This document shows, one piece after another, positions 30,832 to 43,140 of a stretch of DNA of 64,000 bases. Numbering within the stretch: position 1 is the first letter of the stretch; each line of letters begins with the position of its first letter. The DNA lies in the NCBI GenBank assembly GCA_032716605.1, contig CM064523.1:42314598-42378597 (forward strand), given 5' to 3'. The notes beneath the pieces are model-generated. The model was not told the origin of the DNA. It did not search any database and saw only the letters and a list, made by a program, of their open reading frames with translations. Origin of the DNA: Paralithodes platypus. Lineage: Eukaryota > Arthropoda > Malacostraca > Decapoda > Lithodidae. The position numbers and the translations under genes are program-made.

Positions 30832-32444
30832 ATGTCACTGGACGGGTCTGAGCATAGTGAGGGCACAGTGCGAGAGGCAGGCGAGGAGGTGGAGAAGGTG
30901 GAGTTGTTAAACAGCGTTCGGGTGGTGAACAGTGAGGAGGATGCTCGGATTTTTGGGGGGAAGCCTATGTCGGCGGACCGGGTGTCAGGGCTAGACCGGT
31001 GCGGACTGCAGTGTGTGGCGACGGTCTTAGGGTTTTCCGGTACTAGTGGTATGTCGAGAAGTGAGCTGTGTGCTGGGTGGGGTGCATGGGGTTTCGGGTG
31101 GAGCGGGAGATGGAGCACCTTCGGCCCAGCCCCCATTCCACTCGACTCCTACCGTGGCGCCCCCTCGGGTTCCGGAGCCGAGTGCGTTCCCGCAGGCCGA
31201 TGCCCGCTGGTGGTTGGGTATGCCCCTAGGTGATTCACAGGGTGGGTCCCCGATAGTAGCACCCCCTCCTCAAGGTTTGTCTGCCGAAATGTTGTTTCAG
31301 CTCGAGCTCGCCAAACTTAAGAAGAAGGAGCGACAGGCTGAGCTTGAGCAACGAAAGTATGAGGCTGAGCTCGAGCAGCGGGAGCGAGAGTCTGAGCGCA
31401 AGGAGCGAGAGTCTGAGCGCAAGTTTGAGTCTGAGAGGTATTGTGCCGATGTTGACCTAGAGAAAACTCGTGTAGAGGTGACGAAGAACCGGGTCGTCCA
31501 GGGGGGTCGAGCCCATGACCAGTCCCTGTCGCATCTACTAAAGTTGGTTCCAGTGTTTGACGAGTTAGGAGTTACAGAATTTTTTCTCCGGTTCGAGAAA
31601 AAGTGCCAGGAGCACCAATGGCCCGAGGAGAAGTGGGCAGCCCTTGTTTCTTCACGATTGACGGGGAAAGCACTCAAGGCGTACGATGCTTTGCCCCTAG
31701 ATTCCTGTGTGGATTACGAGTTGTTGAAAGAGACTGTCCTGAGGGCGTAGGAGCTACAGCCAGAGACCTATAGGCTGAAGTTTAGGGCGGTTCTAAAAAG
31801 AAAGGAGAGCACTTTCCAGGAACACGCTAGAGAGCTGTCAGATGCATTTGAAAATTGGTTTAGGTCGGAGAAGGCAACTACTTTTGATTCAGTGAAACAA
31901 CTAGTATTGCTCGAACAATTTTTTTAAATGTACTGGCAGTGACTTGACTCTTAACCTTAAAGAAAAGCAACCGAAAACTCTGCAGAAGGCGGTTGAGCTG
32001 GCTGACCTTAGGGTGTCATTGATTCGTGGGTGCGGGTCTGCACAGAGAGCTGAGGCAAGTAACCAGGGGCGTACCACTCCACCCCCCCGAATTAATGACA
32101 CAAATTATCCATTTAAGAGTACTGTTGCCAATTATGAACCCAACTCGAAACCCTTCCCGTTTAAGAAAGGCCAGGGCCCTTCCTCACCTCAGAGGAAGTC
32201 CAAGAGTGAGGTGGAATGTTTCAAGTGTCATGAGAAGGGGCATATTACGCGCTCATGTCCGAGCACACCGCCTACAGCAGTGGTATCACTAGTGAGCAAC
32301 ATCGGTGTGTCTTTGAGGTCTTCCGCGTTTGCCTGGGGTAATACGTCGGTTGCGAAGTCACAGTCGGTGCAGAAGCAGCAGGAGGGCTCGTCACCAGTCC
32401 GAGATGCTTTTTGTGGTCATAGGGGGCACGGCACTGTGAGGTGA
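30832..32444 (+). pseudogene. gag: Element C Gag with SCAN-like capsid, broken
   Basis: The ATG at 30832 starts MSLDGSEHSEGTVRE. A frame change near 31060 leads into the proline-rich part, then a strongly charged coiled coil (RESERKERESERKFESE) and the capsid (LKLVPVFDE, FEKKCQEHQWP, KWAALVSSRL). A TAG at 31748 and a frameshift near 31925 in a T run break the capsid C-terminus. From 31944 the frame continues through the zinc knuckle CFKCHEKGHITRSC to a stop at 32442. Compared with B the charged stretch is longer and different, showing that C belongs to a separate Gag lineage. Confidence 0.88.
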
Positions 32445-32468
32445 GCTGGTCTGAAGCATAGGCTTGGG

Positions 32469-33260
32469 TTGTTGCGTGATACGGGCGCTTCCCAGACACT
32501 TGTTAAGAATTTAACTGGCAAGCCTGTTAACGTGGCTCGGGTTGTGGTGGTTCAAGGCATCAATGCTATGCGGTCTTACCCGCTGGTCAGAATGGAGCTT
32601 GAGGTAGACGGTGTGACACGGGAGTTGGATGTGGGTGTGGTGGAGAAGTTGCCAGTTGAGGGGGTCGACCTCCTTCTTGGTAATGACTTTGCGGTGCCCA
32701 CTTCCGAGGTTCCACCCTTAGTCGTTGCCAAGAGGGCGGCCGATACGAGTAGGGAGGAGCAAGAGGGGCTTGAGAGATCTCAGTCCGTTCAGGTGTCACA
32801 GCCTAGTACCCAAGTTTATGACCAGCGGAGGAAGGGTCGGAAGGAGAAAGTCGAGGCTGGTGGTCAGGTTGAGAGTTTGGACCCAGCGACACTCCTTGGT
32901 GACTCGGTACTTGACCCAAAGGTGAGCTCCGGAGTGGCCCCAGAACCTGTCCCCCCTAGTGACATGGTAGGGCGTGATGGCACTCCGCGACAGAGTAGTT
33001 CCCAGGTGGAGGAGAGTTGTGGGAACGGGGCTACTGAACTCGAGGACGGGGAGGCATCTCATGTGAACCTGTTAGAGGAGTTTGTGAGGCAACCACCTGA
33101 GCAGCCTACTGTCCCTGCATTGGTCTGCAGCGGCCAAGGTGGAGAAGGAGAGGGGGGCAGTGGGGCACAGGTGGAGGAGAGTCGGGATTGTTGTCTCGGT
33201 GGAACTGTGGGTGGGGGATACGAGTCGGGTGGCTGTGGAAGCGCTAAGGCACCTGCCTGA
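32469..33260 (+). CDS. Element C protease and linker without integrase
   Basis: Starts with the protease active site LRDTGASQTL, then LLLGNDFAVP. The linker is shorter than in B and passes through ESCGNGATEL directly into SHVNLLEEFV near 33060, the same integrase-less join seen in B and F. It ends in a glycine-rich run. From about 33040 onward the nucleotide sequence is much closer to B than the upstream Gag is. Confidence 0.82.
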   Translation: MLRDTGASQTLVKNLTGKPVNVARVVVVQGINAMRSYPLVRMELEVDGVTRELDVGVVEKLPVEGVDLLLGNDFAVPTSEVPPLVVAKRAADTSREEQEGLERSQSVQVSQPSTQVYDQRRKGRKEKVEAGGQVESLDPATLLGDSVLDPKVSSGVAPEPVPPSDMVGRDGTPRQSSSQVEESCGNGATELEDGEASHVNLLEEFVRQPPEQPTVPALVCSGQGGEGEGGSGAQVEESRDCCLGGTVGGGYESGGCGSAKAPA

Positions 33261-34561
33261 GCAGCAGTGTGCATCGCTCCAGCACCTGATCGGTCCATAC
33301 CCCACTGTTTGTGCCGAGCACCCAGGCCTCACAACTCATGCGGTGCATGAGGTTCCGCCGGCAGGTCACTTGAGTGTCAGTGAACCGTTGGCCTCGTTGT
33401 TTCAGTGGTTCAAGGTGGGCGACGAGGCTTTGGCATGGTTGTCAGGTCAGGGTCGACCCATGGCTGCCAAGGGTGGTGGTCAAAAGGAGGACTTTGAGCA
33501 GGTGAGGTTGGCTGTGGAGTGGATGCGTCCGGCCGTCGCATAGCCTCCCAATGCTGCTCTAGTAAAATGCAACAGCCCTACCATAGACCGACTGTATCTG
33601 GCCATGTCACTTAAGGCGGTGATGCTGCGCAGGCAGATGTAGTTGCAAGGAATGCGGGGGTGCGCATGTACGGTATCGGCGGGGAAGCCTTAGCAATTAT
33701 GAACTATGGGAGTGACTGCACAGGTGGTACAGATTGTCCCTCTCATGACCTGGCGGTTCTAGCGACAAAGGTGGAGAAGGAGGGAGACTATAGTGTAGAA
33801 ACTATGGTCTCGGCTGGGTTGTGGGAGGGCACTAGGCATGTTGTTCTTCGAGATAAGTTGCAACCTCTTGTTCCTGAGCGACAAGGGGAGTTGTTTACTA
33901 GGCTGTGGCAGTACGTCCGCATGTTTGTTGCTTCTCCAGGCCTGATGTTCGGGGTAGAATCCGACATGGGGGCTGGAGACAGTGCAAGGCTCAAGTTAAT
34001 TCCCTACCGTATAAATCCTGCTCGACAGCCTGTTGTGAAAGCAGAGCTAGACGACATGTGGAAAAAGGGTCTGAGGGATAAAGGATATCGTGAGTGGTCG
34101 TTGCCAGTAACTTTGCAACCTGAGTTAAGTGGCAAGATCCGTGTGTATGTTGTTTGCAAGAGTGTGGAAGCATTATCCCTGACAAACCCCTATCCATTAC
34201 CCAGAGTTGACGACACCATAGACCGCTTCGGGGCTGCCTCGCTCATCACGAAGGTAGAACTAGTGAAAGGTTATTGGCAGGCCCCGTTGCCGGAAAGAGC
34301 GAAGAGAAGTGCCAGTCTTGTGATGAACTGGGCAGTTTATCAGTGCCAGGGGTTGTTGTGCTGCCGGAACACAAGTTGGATGTGTGGCATGCTAAGGGCA
34401 CTGATAATGTTTTGGCTGATTGTTTGTCACGGGAGGGTTTGTTTGCAGGAGAAGCCTCACCGTTCAGTCAGTGTGTGTTGAGAGTGGAGAAAAATTATGC
34501 TTCCCACTGTAGTGCAACGCCGCCAAAAACACTATTAAAAAAATATAAAAACCTCACATAA
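33139..34561 (+). pseudogene. Element C unassigned region and RT/RNase H remnant
   Basis: Broken frames carry the segment also found in B (QWFKVGDEALAWLSGQGRP; YGIGGEALAIMNYGS; YVRMFVASPGLMFGVESDM; LIPYRINPA). These are followed by the RT start (EWSLPVTLQPEL, RVDDTIDRFG, TKVELVKGYWQAPLPERAK) and the same jump to HKLDVWHAKGTDNVLADCLS. No YLDD or RNase H active site is present. The part before RT matches no domain I recognise, apart from its pre-RT end. Confidence 0.8.
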
Positions 34562-34870
34562 AAACTCTTTCTTTTTGATAGTATATAAGTGCAGTATATG
34601 ACAGCAAGAATCTAAGACACTCTGAGCTGTTGTCTTAGTATGCTAGGCTTGGTGAAGCTTGCTCGCTGAGCGTGATATAATTATTATGATGCTATTATTT
34701 TGGGGGAAGTGTTGTGCAGATTTTTTTTATAATGCAGTGTTTTATGTTTGTGATCGTGCCTTGTTTTCACAACTTGGGAGAGTGGCTAGGTGAGGCAGGG
34801 TTGATGGGCATTCTGTCTGGTCAGATGTGGGGTTCGCCTGTGGCTGAAACGTCCCACATCTTGGGCGGGG
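34562..34870 (+). promoter_or_regulatory. Element C 3' untranslated region and polypurine tract
   Basis: Non-coding, ending TTGGGCGGGG directly before the LTR start TGTTACG at 34871. Confidence 0.6.
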
Positions 34871-37800
34871 TGTTACGCTGGCTAGCTTGCCAGAATGCGC
34901 TCGTAACTCGCTAGCGCTCGCCAGGGCAGTGAAATGGGCTACAGTTATCAGAGAATGTTGTTCTTTCTTTCATAGTGTTCGTGTTGTGTTACGACCGGGG
35001 CTCGTATAAAACAAGGGCTCTTAATCATTGGACTAGGAAAGCACACAGCCACATCGGTAACACTAGATCCAACCCCTGAACTTATAATGCCGGCGCACAA
35101 AAACACCTATACCCTCCAGAGTTAAATCTGCGATAACGGGGTATCCTATAACTCAGTATAAGTGCACTACTACTACAGGCTGATGACCTCTGATACAGCC
35201 TGATCACAACAACATACAATTACGGTAATAAGGTATACTAGGAAAATATAGAGATCTTAATTAAATCACTCCAATGATTTAATGCAAACTAGAAGAAAGT
35301 ATATTTAAAGTTACTCTAAACAATAATGAACTGTCACTCCTATACTAAAGAAAGTGAACGAAAGTCCCAAAGCATCGAGCAGGAATCTTCTGAAGAAAGT
35401 CTGATGCTAGGTTAAGATGATCGTATCGGATTTTGAACTGTAGTATAAAGCAGGAACAGGATATGACAATTGTAAGGACATATAGGGTTAACTGGCACGG
35501 GAATAATAACTGCGCAATAGTAGGAACTCAAACAGCAAAAGAAGTACTTCCTCATGAACGAAACAGCCTACTAGGGTTGTGCAACTCAACAACAACCTAG
35601 ACTAATAAATGCCGTGAATAATAATGCATACATAACAGAAAGAGTTTATAATCTAAATCTGGTGTCTGCTAGGCGAATAAAGTCTAGCTGGGATGTAGTA
35701 GGCTAGGAAACAATGGCTGAGCAAGCGGCTCGTAGCCTAGCGAAGTCCTTAAGGCTGTGCGGCCAAATTACGTTAATTGACGGGGTGCTCTCTTGAGAGA
35801 TCCAGATCGCTAGTATCTGTTTCTCTCCTGGCGACCCTCTCAAAGTCAAAGCAAACGAGTTAGCACAGTGTTGGGTGGCAGAGGCAAAAGCCCTCACTCG
35901 CAACACAGTGCTAAACTCACAAGGTACACAGTCAGAAAGACCACCTAGGCTTCCCACGTCTCCGTTGCGATTGTACAGGTTCAACAAAAGTACAAAAGTT
36001 CCTAGTACACATCGGATATCACAACACCAGTAGCCTTATCCCAGTCTAGCATTAAATCCCCCAGCAGACCACCACGATACAGGAAGGGAGACACCGTGAG
36101 TGTGTCAAACCTCTACAGACAAAAATGGCAACCCCTCCAAAATGCCTAACTAAACATGTGTTATCTGAGAGCTTCAGCACATAATACGATGGCCGATATA
36201 TGAAATCGTGCAGAACCAAAGGGAAGTTATGATATTAAATAGAGTAGAAGAATGAGAGATAAGAAGTTGAGAGAGAGAGAAAGTGCTCTATAGGTAGAAG
36301 TCGGGAGACAGGGGGGCAAGGGACATGTGAAGGGTATGCTAGTCAGGAAAGCTCTGAGGAGAATAGCTCCTCTGGACCTCTCCAGGATCCCACACAAAGG
36401 CCGGTGGTCAGCCAATCACAGGCCGCTACGTCACCCGCAGGCCTGCAGAAGGTGCCAGGAACCACCAGCCAATCAAAACCGAGAGAAAAGACCACGCGGG
36501 CGAGCAACTGGGAGGAGGAGGAAAAGCAACACTCACCTCCCCCACCCTGCTCGCTCGCTCTCTCTCTCTCCTTCACTACAATGCATCTTATGTTCAACTC
36601 ATGATATAAAATACAATGCATTGTCACAGGCGAAAACAAAGACCACTTCTACCCTGCCTGTGACATGACGATTCACAAGAAAGAAAGTACAACATTGTAG
36701 ACAGACTGTAGCCCATTTCACTGCCCTGGCGAGTGCTAGTGGCTACCGGGAGGCGATTCTGCCAACGCTGGCAGGCGTCACAGTTGTTACAGACAGTCCC
36801 GTGGTGGTCTTTACTTTCGTCTGTGACAACTGGAAGTATTTTATATCATTAGTAGAATATAAGATGCATTGTGGAGGGAGAGAGAGAATAGCGAGAGCGT
36901 GGTGGTAATATGTGCGTGCGTAGGTATGTGTTGCCTCCCTCACTCGAGGAGTTTTCCCGCTCGCGCGCTTTCCCGTGCCCTTGATTGGCTGGTGGTTCCT
37001 GGCGCCTTCTGCAGCCCTGCTGCCTGGTGACGTAGCGGCCTGTGATTGGCTGACCACCATGCCTTTGTGTGTGATCCTAGGGGTCCCGAGGAGGTACCTT
37101 CCTCAGAGCTAGGCGGAGTGTGCTAGGTCCTACATGTCCCTTGCAACCTGTCTCCCATATAACCCTCTATACTACTATCTCTCTCTCTGAACTTCTTCGG
37201 TTTCATACTTCTCTCTTTATTCAATTACTTATCCCTTCTGGTTCTGCATACGACTTCCATAGTCGGCCAGTCGTATTACCAGCACCAGCTCTCCATATAT
37301 GTTTGCACTAGTTTTAGGGATTATTAGAGTCATAGTCAAATGGTACCATAGTGTTGGGGTGCTTCTAATTATTGAGCTGTTCTCTCTTATTATTTAATGC
37401 TAGACAGTGGAAGGTATCTTTGGTCGTTGTCTGAGTTATGTATGTGGCAAGTCAGAGCCTGTACAACATCGACGAAGCTAGCTAGCCTGTAACCCTTGTG
37501 CATATTTTCCTTTGCGACTGTAGCAGTATACCGGTGAAGGACTTTTGCCTACTCTTACCTGTATGATTGCTACCTCATTTTGTTGACCTTTGTGGAGCGC
37601 CAGGGCAAGACCAGATACTAGAGATCTGGACTTACCAAGAGAGCCTCCAAGTCATTTAACGTAACATAAGGGAAATCTGTTCAAGGGGAGGCAGTAGGCT
37701 ACGAGCATGCTTGCGCTCTGCCTAGTTTCTTAGTACCTTTTATGCCACTGCTAGACTTTATTAGTGAGAAAGACAGCATTGTGTTTATTAACTTTAATTG

Positions 37801-38472
37801 TGTATGTTTTAGGAATTATTCACGCCTTATTTTAGCCTAGGTTGATGCATAGTGCACAACCCAGTTTGGCTGTTAAGTTGGCTAAGGAAGTACTGTTTTG
37901 AGTGGCGATTATTAGTGCTGTCACAGAGTTGTTGCACTCCCTTGTTATATATATGTATCCTACTTATTGGTGTATTTAAGATACACGCTTTGGTGTCCTG
38001 CCCCTGCATTATTTCTGTTCTATATTAACGAGCATCTTAGAGCATCAGACGTTTTCAGAAGATTCTTTATCTGATTGCTGTAGGACTAGACTTCCAGTGT
38101 TTTCATAGAGCATTGTAGAGTTTAGTGTTGAGTACAGACTCACACTAAAGTTAACGTAAGCATATACTCCTTTATTAAATCTTATCATAGTTTATTCAAG
38201 CATTGTTATTACTTAAGAGCATTTTATTAACGTAAAGTACTCCGGTTGTGAGTAGGCTTTGCCGTCATCGGTAAGCCTTTGTAGAAGTGCACTAAAACCC
38301 AGTTAATTGATACCCCGTTACCCAGTAGATTAACTCTGGAGGGTTTTAAGTGTTTTGTTCACCGGCGTAATAGTTCGAGGGTTTGGAATTAGCGTACCGT
38401 TGTTGCAGATATAGCCTATCATCTGGTCCAATATTGAGTGCCCTTGTTTATTTCGTAGTGCCGGTCGTAACA
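34871..38472 (+). repeat. 3' LTR of element C, split by a solo LTR
   Basis: The first part is 34871-34986 and resumes at 36787, ending CGGTCGTAACA at 38472. Apart from the inserted 1800 bases it matches 28762-30574 almost base for base. Confidence 0.93.
34987..36782 (-). mobile_element. Solo LTR of B type inserted in the LTR of element C
   Basis: A 1796-bp reverse-complement copy of the element B LTR, from TGTTACGACCGGGG to GGCAGGCGTCACA. It is flanked by the 4-base duplication GTTG (34983-34986, 36783-36786). The uninterrupted site can be read at 28869-28890. No internal region remains, so an element inserted and then recombined between its LTRs. Confidence 0.94.
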
Positions 38473-38874
38473 AAAGATCTATAATTCATAGCTAATTGAA
38501 TTTTTTATTTAAATGGTGTATTTTTGGATGTCTAGTCTAGATTATAGAGGAAGAAAGGTTTGCCCATGATTATTATACACCCGTATAAGTACAGTAGATA
38601 AGAGGCCTATAGCCTATATATCTTTAATTTACCAACGTATACCGGTATAATTAGTGAGAGGATAACTGTTGTTATAATTGGTAAATATTATGTTTAATGT
38701 TTAAATGCATTCATATATTTGTGTTATACTATTGGAAACTAATAAATGCAAAGCAATGGGCATCATTCTATTTTTATTTTTACCCGATCTTAGAAAATAC
38801 GGTAATTTACTGGGAAATACGATAATTTTAGTAGTCTGGTACGATAGCCCGAATGTCAAAAGTTAACATCCCTG
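38473..38874 (+). other. 3' non-coding end of hAT
   Basis: AT-rich, with the ACGATAAT-type subterminal motifs and the terminal repeat GTTAACATCCCTG. Confidence 0.8.
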
Positions 38875-38882
38875 GTCTCCAG

Positions 38883-39433
38883 GTGTGCTGGGAAATCTTA
38901 ATTATTGAGAATTGTAAAATTATGTGATATACCTGAAAATTAATATATTAAAAATTACCTAAACAAGTATATACATTCAAATAGTACCGGTATAATTATT
39001 ATAGTAATACAATAGACATTAGTTTAAAAACTAAATGTCTGGATATGGCAGAGGGAAAAACAGTTATAGGTATAATATATTGTGACTGGATGTATGTAGA
39101 GTGTTGGACTAAGTACTTGGTTGTGATGAATGTGATTGTAGTAATACATGTATGGGTGGTCGCTTTTGACTTTGGTTTGATGATTGTTTTTGTAGCTATT
39201 GAAGCTATTGGTATTATTACATCTAGGTGGGTTTTCAAATATTTTCCGAAAATGTCTACAGTTGAAAACATTTGCATGTACTAGAAACATACGTTCAGAA
39301 CATGATGGTGTACTAAATATTATGGGGAGTTTATCCTGTTCTGATATATCAAACTTCAAATATAGCTTATTCAGGTTGTTGATGGCGAAAGTGTGGTCTG
39401 GGTCAACAGCTAATGATTTTCAAAATAATAGGA
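38883..39433. other. No recognised feature
   Basis: AT-rich sequence outside the hAT element. Open frames on both strands are of low complexity and none resembles a known protein. Confidence 0.3.
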
Positions 39434-39543
39434 TGGCAAGTGGTGATAGCCGACCTAGGAGTGACCGAGGAGCAAAGAAGAAGGTCTGTAGAAGATGTGA
39501 TTACACAGCCAAGGTAAGCGAGGGCACGTTGTGTAAGACATGC
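39434..39543 (+). CDS. Candidate zinc-ribbon exon or gene fragment
   Basis: A frame from the ATG at 39434 reads MASGDSRPRSDRGAKKK then CRRC...CKTC, which fits a small C2-C2 zinc ribbon. A GTAAGC donor-like site lies inside it near 39515, so the exon could end there. LTR E begins at 39544 and truncates the frame. I do not recognise the protein; it may be a broken host or transposon gene. Confidence 0.3.
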
Positions 39544-40437
39544 TGTTACGACTGGGGTTCAAATATATCAGGGCTCTTATTCATTGGACTAGTAATGGCA
39601 TAAATGTTACAACGGAAAGCGCTAGCTCCAACCTCTGATGTATATTCCCAGTGAACAAAGAACACAAATACTCTACAGAGTTCTATATGCAATAATAGGC
39701 TATCAAACTCTCAATAAATGTGCGTCTACTCTAGGCTTAATGTTATGTGAAAACAGCCTATTACTACCTATAACCGAAGGTGCTTGGTTATGGTATGCAA
39801 AGTAAGGTGGTAAGAGAAGTTACAGCTTACGTTACTTTAATCAATAAATGTCAGGGACTCCTGCATGAAAGAAAGTGCACTAAAGTCCTTCAACACTAAC
39901 AAGGAATCTTCTTTAAATGTTAGATGCTATAAAGATGCTCGTATCGGAAATGGAACCCAAAAAGGCAAGCAGCGGAACAATGCTCGTGCAGGCTATGCAC
40001 ACAAAAAGGCAGAATATATAATGCAGTCGGGGCCAAGAATATCCTAAACGCTACAACAATAATAATCGCCACGACAATGCAGTATTCTTATCAACAAAAA
40101 GAGCCTAAGTCGTTTGTGTCTCAATACATCAAACTAGGCTGCGAAATGCTTGTGTAATCATAAACGGGTATACATAAAAAGAGTAATTGGTTTAATATAC
40201 TTAATGTCTACTGTGACTGATAAAGTCTAGCTAGAGTCAATGATACGAGATACTGGTGCACATGGCATGCCGCATAGCCTAGTGCAAATCTCAAGTCTGT
40301 GCGTCAAATATTACGTTATAATGAAGGGTAGCTCTCTTGAGAAACCTTAATACCGAAGTATTAAGCGTTCTCCTGGCGTACCTCAAAAACAAACAACGAG
40401 CTTAGAACAGTGCAGAATGGTATAGGCAAAAAGCCCT
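39544..40437 (-). repeat. LTR fragment E, a divergent subtype
   Basis: Begins TGTTACGACTGGGG in plus orientation and follows the same order of motifs as the B-type LTR in reverse complement, but with many differences. It stops near CCCTCATTCG and is joined to a B-type LTR that restarts near its own end. Confidence 0.75.
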
Positions 40438-40440
40438 CAT

Positions 40441-42222
40441 TCGTATAAAACAAGGGCTCTTAATCGTTGGACTAGGAAAGCACACAGCCACAACGGTAAC
40501 ACTAGATCCAACCCCTGAACTTATAATGCCGGCGCACAAAAACACCTATACCCTCCAGAGTTAAATCTGCGATAACGGGGTATCCTATAACTCAGTATAA
40601 GTGCACTACTACTACAGGCTGATGATCTCTGATACAGCCTGATCACAACAACATACAATTACGGTAATAAGGTATACTAGGAAAAGATAGAGATCTTAAT
40701 TAAATCACTCCAATGATTTAATGCAAACTAGAAGAAAGTATATTTAAAGTTACTCTAAACAATAATGAACTGTCACTCCTATACTAAAGAAAGTGAACGA
40801 AAGTCCCAAAGCATCGAGCAGGAATCTTCTGAAGAAAGTCTGATGCTAGGTTAAGATGATCGTATCGGATTTTGAACTGTAGTATAAAGCAGGAACAGGA
40901 TATGACAATTGTAAGGACATATAGGGTTAACTGGCACGGGAATAATAACTGCGCAATAGTAGGAACTCAAACAGCAAAAGAAGTACTTCCTCATGAACGA
41001 AACAGCCTACTAGGGTTGTGCAACTCAACAACAACCTAGACTAATAAATGCCGTGAATAATAATGCATACATAACAGAAAGAGTTTATAATCTAAATCTG
41101 GTGTCTGCTAGGCAAATAAAGTCTAGCTGGGATGTAGTAGGCTAGGAAACAATGGCTGAGCAAGCGGCTCGTAGCCTAGCGAAGTCCTTAAGGCTGTGCG
41201 GCCAAATTACGTTAATTGACGGGGTGCTCTCTTGAGAGATCCAGATCGCTAGTATCTGGTTCTCTCCTGGCGACCCTCTCAAAGTCAAAGCAAACGAGTT
41301 AGCACAGTGTTGGGTGGCAGAGGCAAAAGCCCTCACTCGCAACACAGTGCTAAACTCACAAGGTACACAGTCAGAAAGACCACCTAGGCTTCCCACGTCT
41401 CCGTTGCGAATGTACAGGTTCAACAAAACCTAGTACACATGGAAATCACAACACCAGTAGCCTTATCCCAGTCTAGCATTAAATCCCCCAGCAGACCACC
41501 AAGATACAGGACGGGAGACACCGTGAGTGTGTCAACCTCTACAGACAAAATTGGTAACCCTTCCAAAATGCCTAACTAAACATGTGTTATCTGAGAGCTA
41601 CAGCATATAATACGATGGCCGATATATGAAATCGTGCAGAACCAAAGGGAAGTTATGATATTAAATAGAGTAGAAGAATGAGAGGTAAGAAGTTGAGAGA
41701 GAGAGAAAGTGCTCTATAGGTAGAAGTCGGGAGACAGGGGGGCAAGGGACATGTCAAGGGTATGCTAGTCAGGAAAGCTCTGAGGAGAATAGCTCCTCTG
41801 GACGCCTCCAGGATCCCACACAAAGGCACGGTGGTCAGCCAATCACAGGCCGCTACGTCACCCGGCAGCAGGCCTGCAGAAGGCGCCAGGAACCACCAGC
41901 CAATCAAAACCGAGAGAAAAGACCACGCGGGCGAACAACTCCTCAGGGAGGGAGGAGGAGGAAAAGCAACACTCACCTCCCCCACCCTGCTCGCTCGCTC
42001 TCTCTCTCTCCTTCACTACAATGCATCTTATGTTCAACTCATGATATAAAATACAATGCATTGTCACAGGCGAAAACAAAGACCACTTCTACCCTGCCTG
42101 TGACATGACGATTCACAAGAAAGAAAGTACAACATTGTAGACAGACTGTAGCCCATTTCACTGCCCTGGCGAGTGCTAGTGGCTACCGGGAGGCGATTCT
42201 GCCAACGCTGGCAGGCGTCACA
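40441..42222 (-). repeat. LTR of element G (B type)
   Basis: A reverse-complement B-type LTR, almost complete. It lacks the first 13 or so plus-strand bases, where it joins fragment E, and ends GGCAGGCGTCACA at 42222. CCCCGCCC (the polypurine tract reversed) follows, so this is a 3' LTR. Confidence 0.9.
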
Positions 42223-43140
42223 CCCCGCCCAAGATATAGGACACTCAACATTAGGCGAGCACGATATCTGACAAGGCAGAATGCCGACAAGACCCGTCAC
42301 ACATAGCCACTCCGCCAGAAATGAAATGCAAAGCTCAATCTTACATATAACAACATATCAACATAAAGAAAATCTTATAACCCCTCCCAAACATAATAGT
42401 ATAATTTTAGCCTGCTATGTTCCCAGAGCGAGCTTCACAGAACCCAGCCTCCTAAGTGAAAGACAGGTTCAACTTAGGACTTTAGCTATAACATAGGCAA
42501 CTTACAATTAACTATCAAAAGAAAGAGTTTTTATGTGATTTTTTATTTTTGTTTAATATGTTTATGGCGGCTGCACTTACAGGGGCAAGCCTATTTTACT
42601 CCACTCTCAACACACACTGACTGAACGGCGAGGGTTCTCATGCAAACAAACCTTCCTGTGACAAACAATCAGCCAAAACATTATCAGTGCCCTTAGCATG
42701 CCACACATCCAACTTGTGTCCCGGCAGCAAAACAACACCTGGCACTGATAAACTGCCCAGTTCATCACAAGACTGGCATTTCTCTTCGCTCTTTCTGGCA
42801 ACGGAGCCTGCCAATAACCTTTCACTAGTTCTACCTTCGTGATAGGCGATGCAGCCCCGAGGCGGTCTATGGTGTCGTCAACTCTCGATAAGGTATAGGC
42901 GTCTGTCAGGGATAATGCACACACACTCTCGCAATCAACACACTCACTGATCTTGCCACTTAACACAGGCTGTCAAGTTACAGGCAACGACCACTCACGA
43001 CATTCCTTATCCCTCAGACCCTTGGGCAACACGTAATCCAGCTCTACTTGCACCACAGGCTGTCGAGCAGGATTTATATGGTAGGGAGCCAATTTGAACC
43101 TTACACTGTCTCCAGCCTCCATGTCGGATTCTACTTCGTA
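42223..43140 (-). pseudogene. Element G internal remnant (RT start and RNase H tail)
   Basis: The minus strand holds the polypurine tract (42223-42230), the 3' untranslated part and, at 42966-42607, the RT start (RVDDTIDRLG, TKVELVKGYWQAPLPERAK). This is fused to the RNase H tail at the same join as in B and C. The fragment ends near 43140 within the pre-RT segment, where a plus-strand LTR begins. Confidence 0.82.

Larger units (their letters stand above)
28762..38472 (+). mobile_element. Element C: second non-autonomous Gmr1-like element in hAT
   Basis: The LTRs at 28762-30574 and 34871-38472 (the latter split by a solo LTR) are flanked by the 4-base duplication AAAG (28758-28761, 38473-38476). 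Its LTR subtype (TGTTACGCTGG start) differs from that of B, yet the internal region has the same absence of integrase and RT core. The insertion lies just downstream of the hAT transposase coding region. Confidence 0.93.
17624..38874 (+). mobile_element. hAT transposon inflated by nested retroelements
   Basis: The left end CAGTGATGTTAAC and right end GTTAACATCCCTG are inverted repeats differing at one position. Both are flanked by the identical 8-base duplication GTCTCCAG (17616-17623, 38875-38882), the hallmark of hAT. Subterminal regions at both ends are rich in TACGATA/ACGATAAT motifs. The transposase gene lies inside at 26585-28739. Removing element B (18205-26279), element C (28762-38472) and one copy of each 4-base duplication leaves about 3457 bp, an ordinary hAT size. 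Confidence 0.95.

Noticed and set aside
35703..35987. 94-codon frame recurring in six LTR copies (also 18988, 25278, 41142, 43476)
   Set aside because: It recurs only because the LTR recurs; substitutions between copies do not favour silent sites and the sequence resembles no protein, so I treat it as LTR non-coding sequence.
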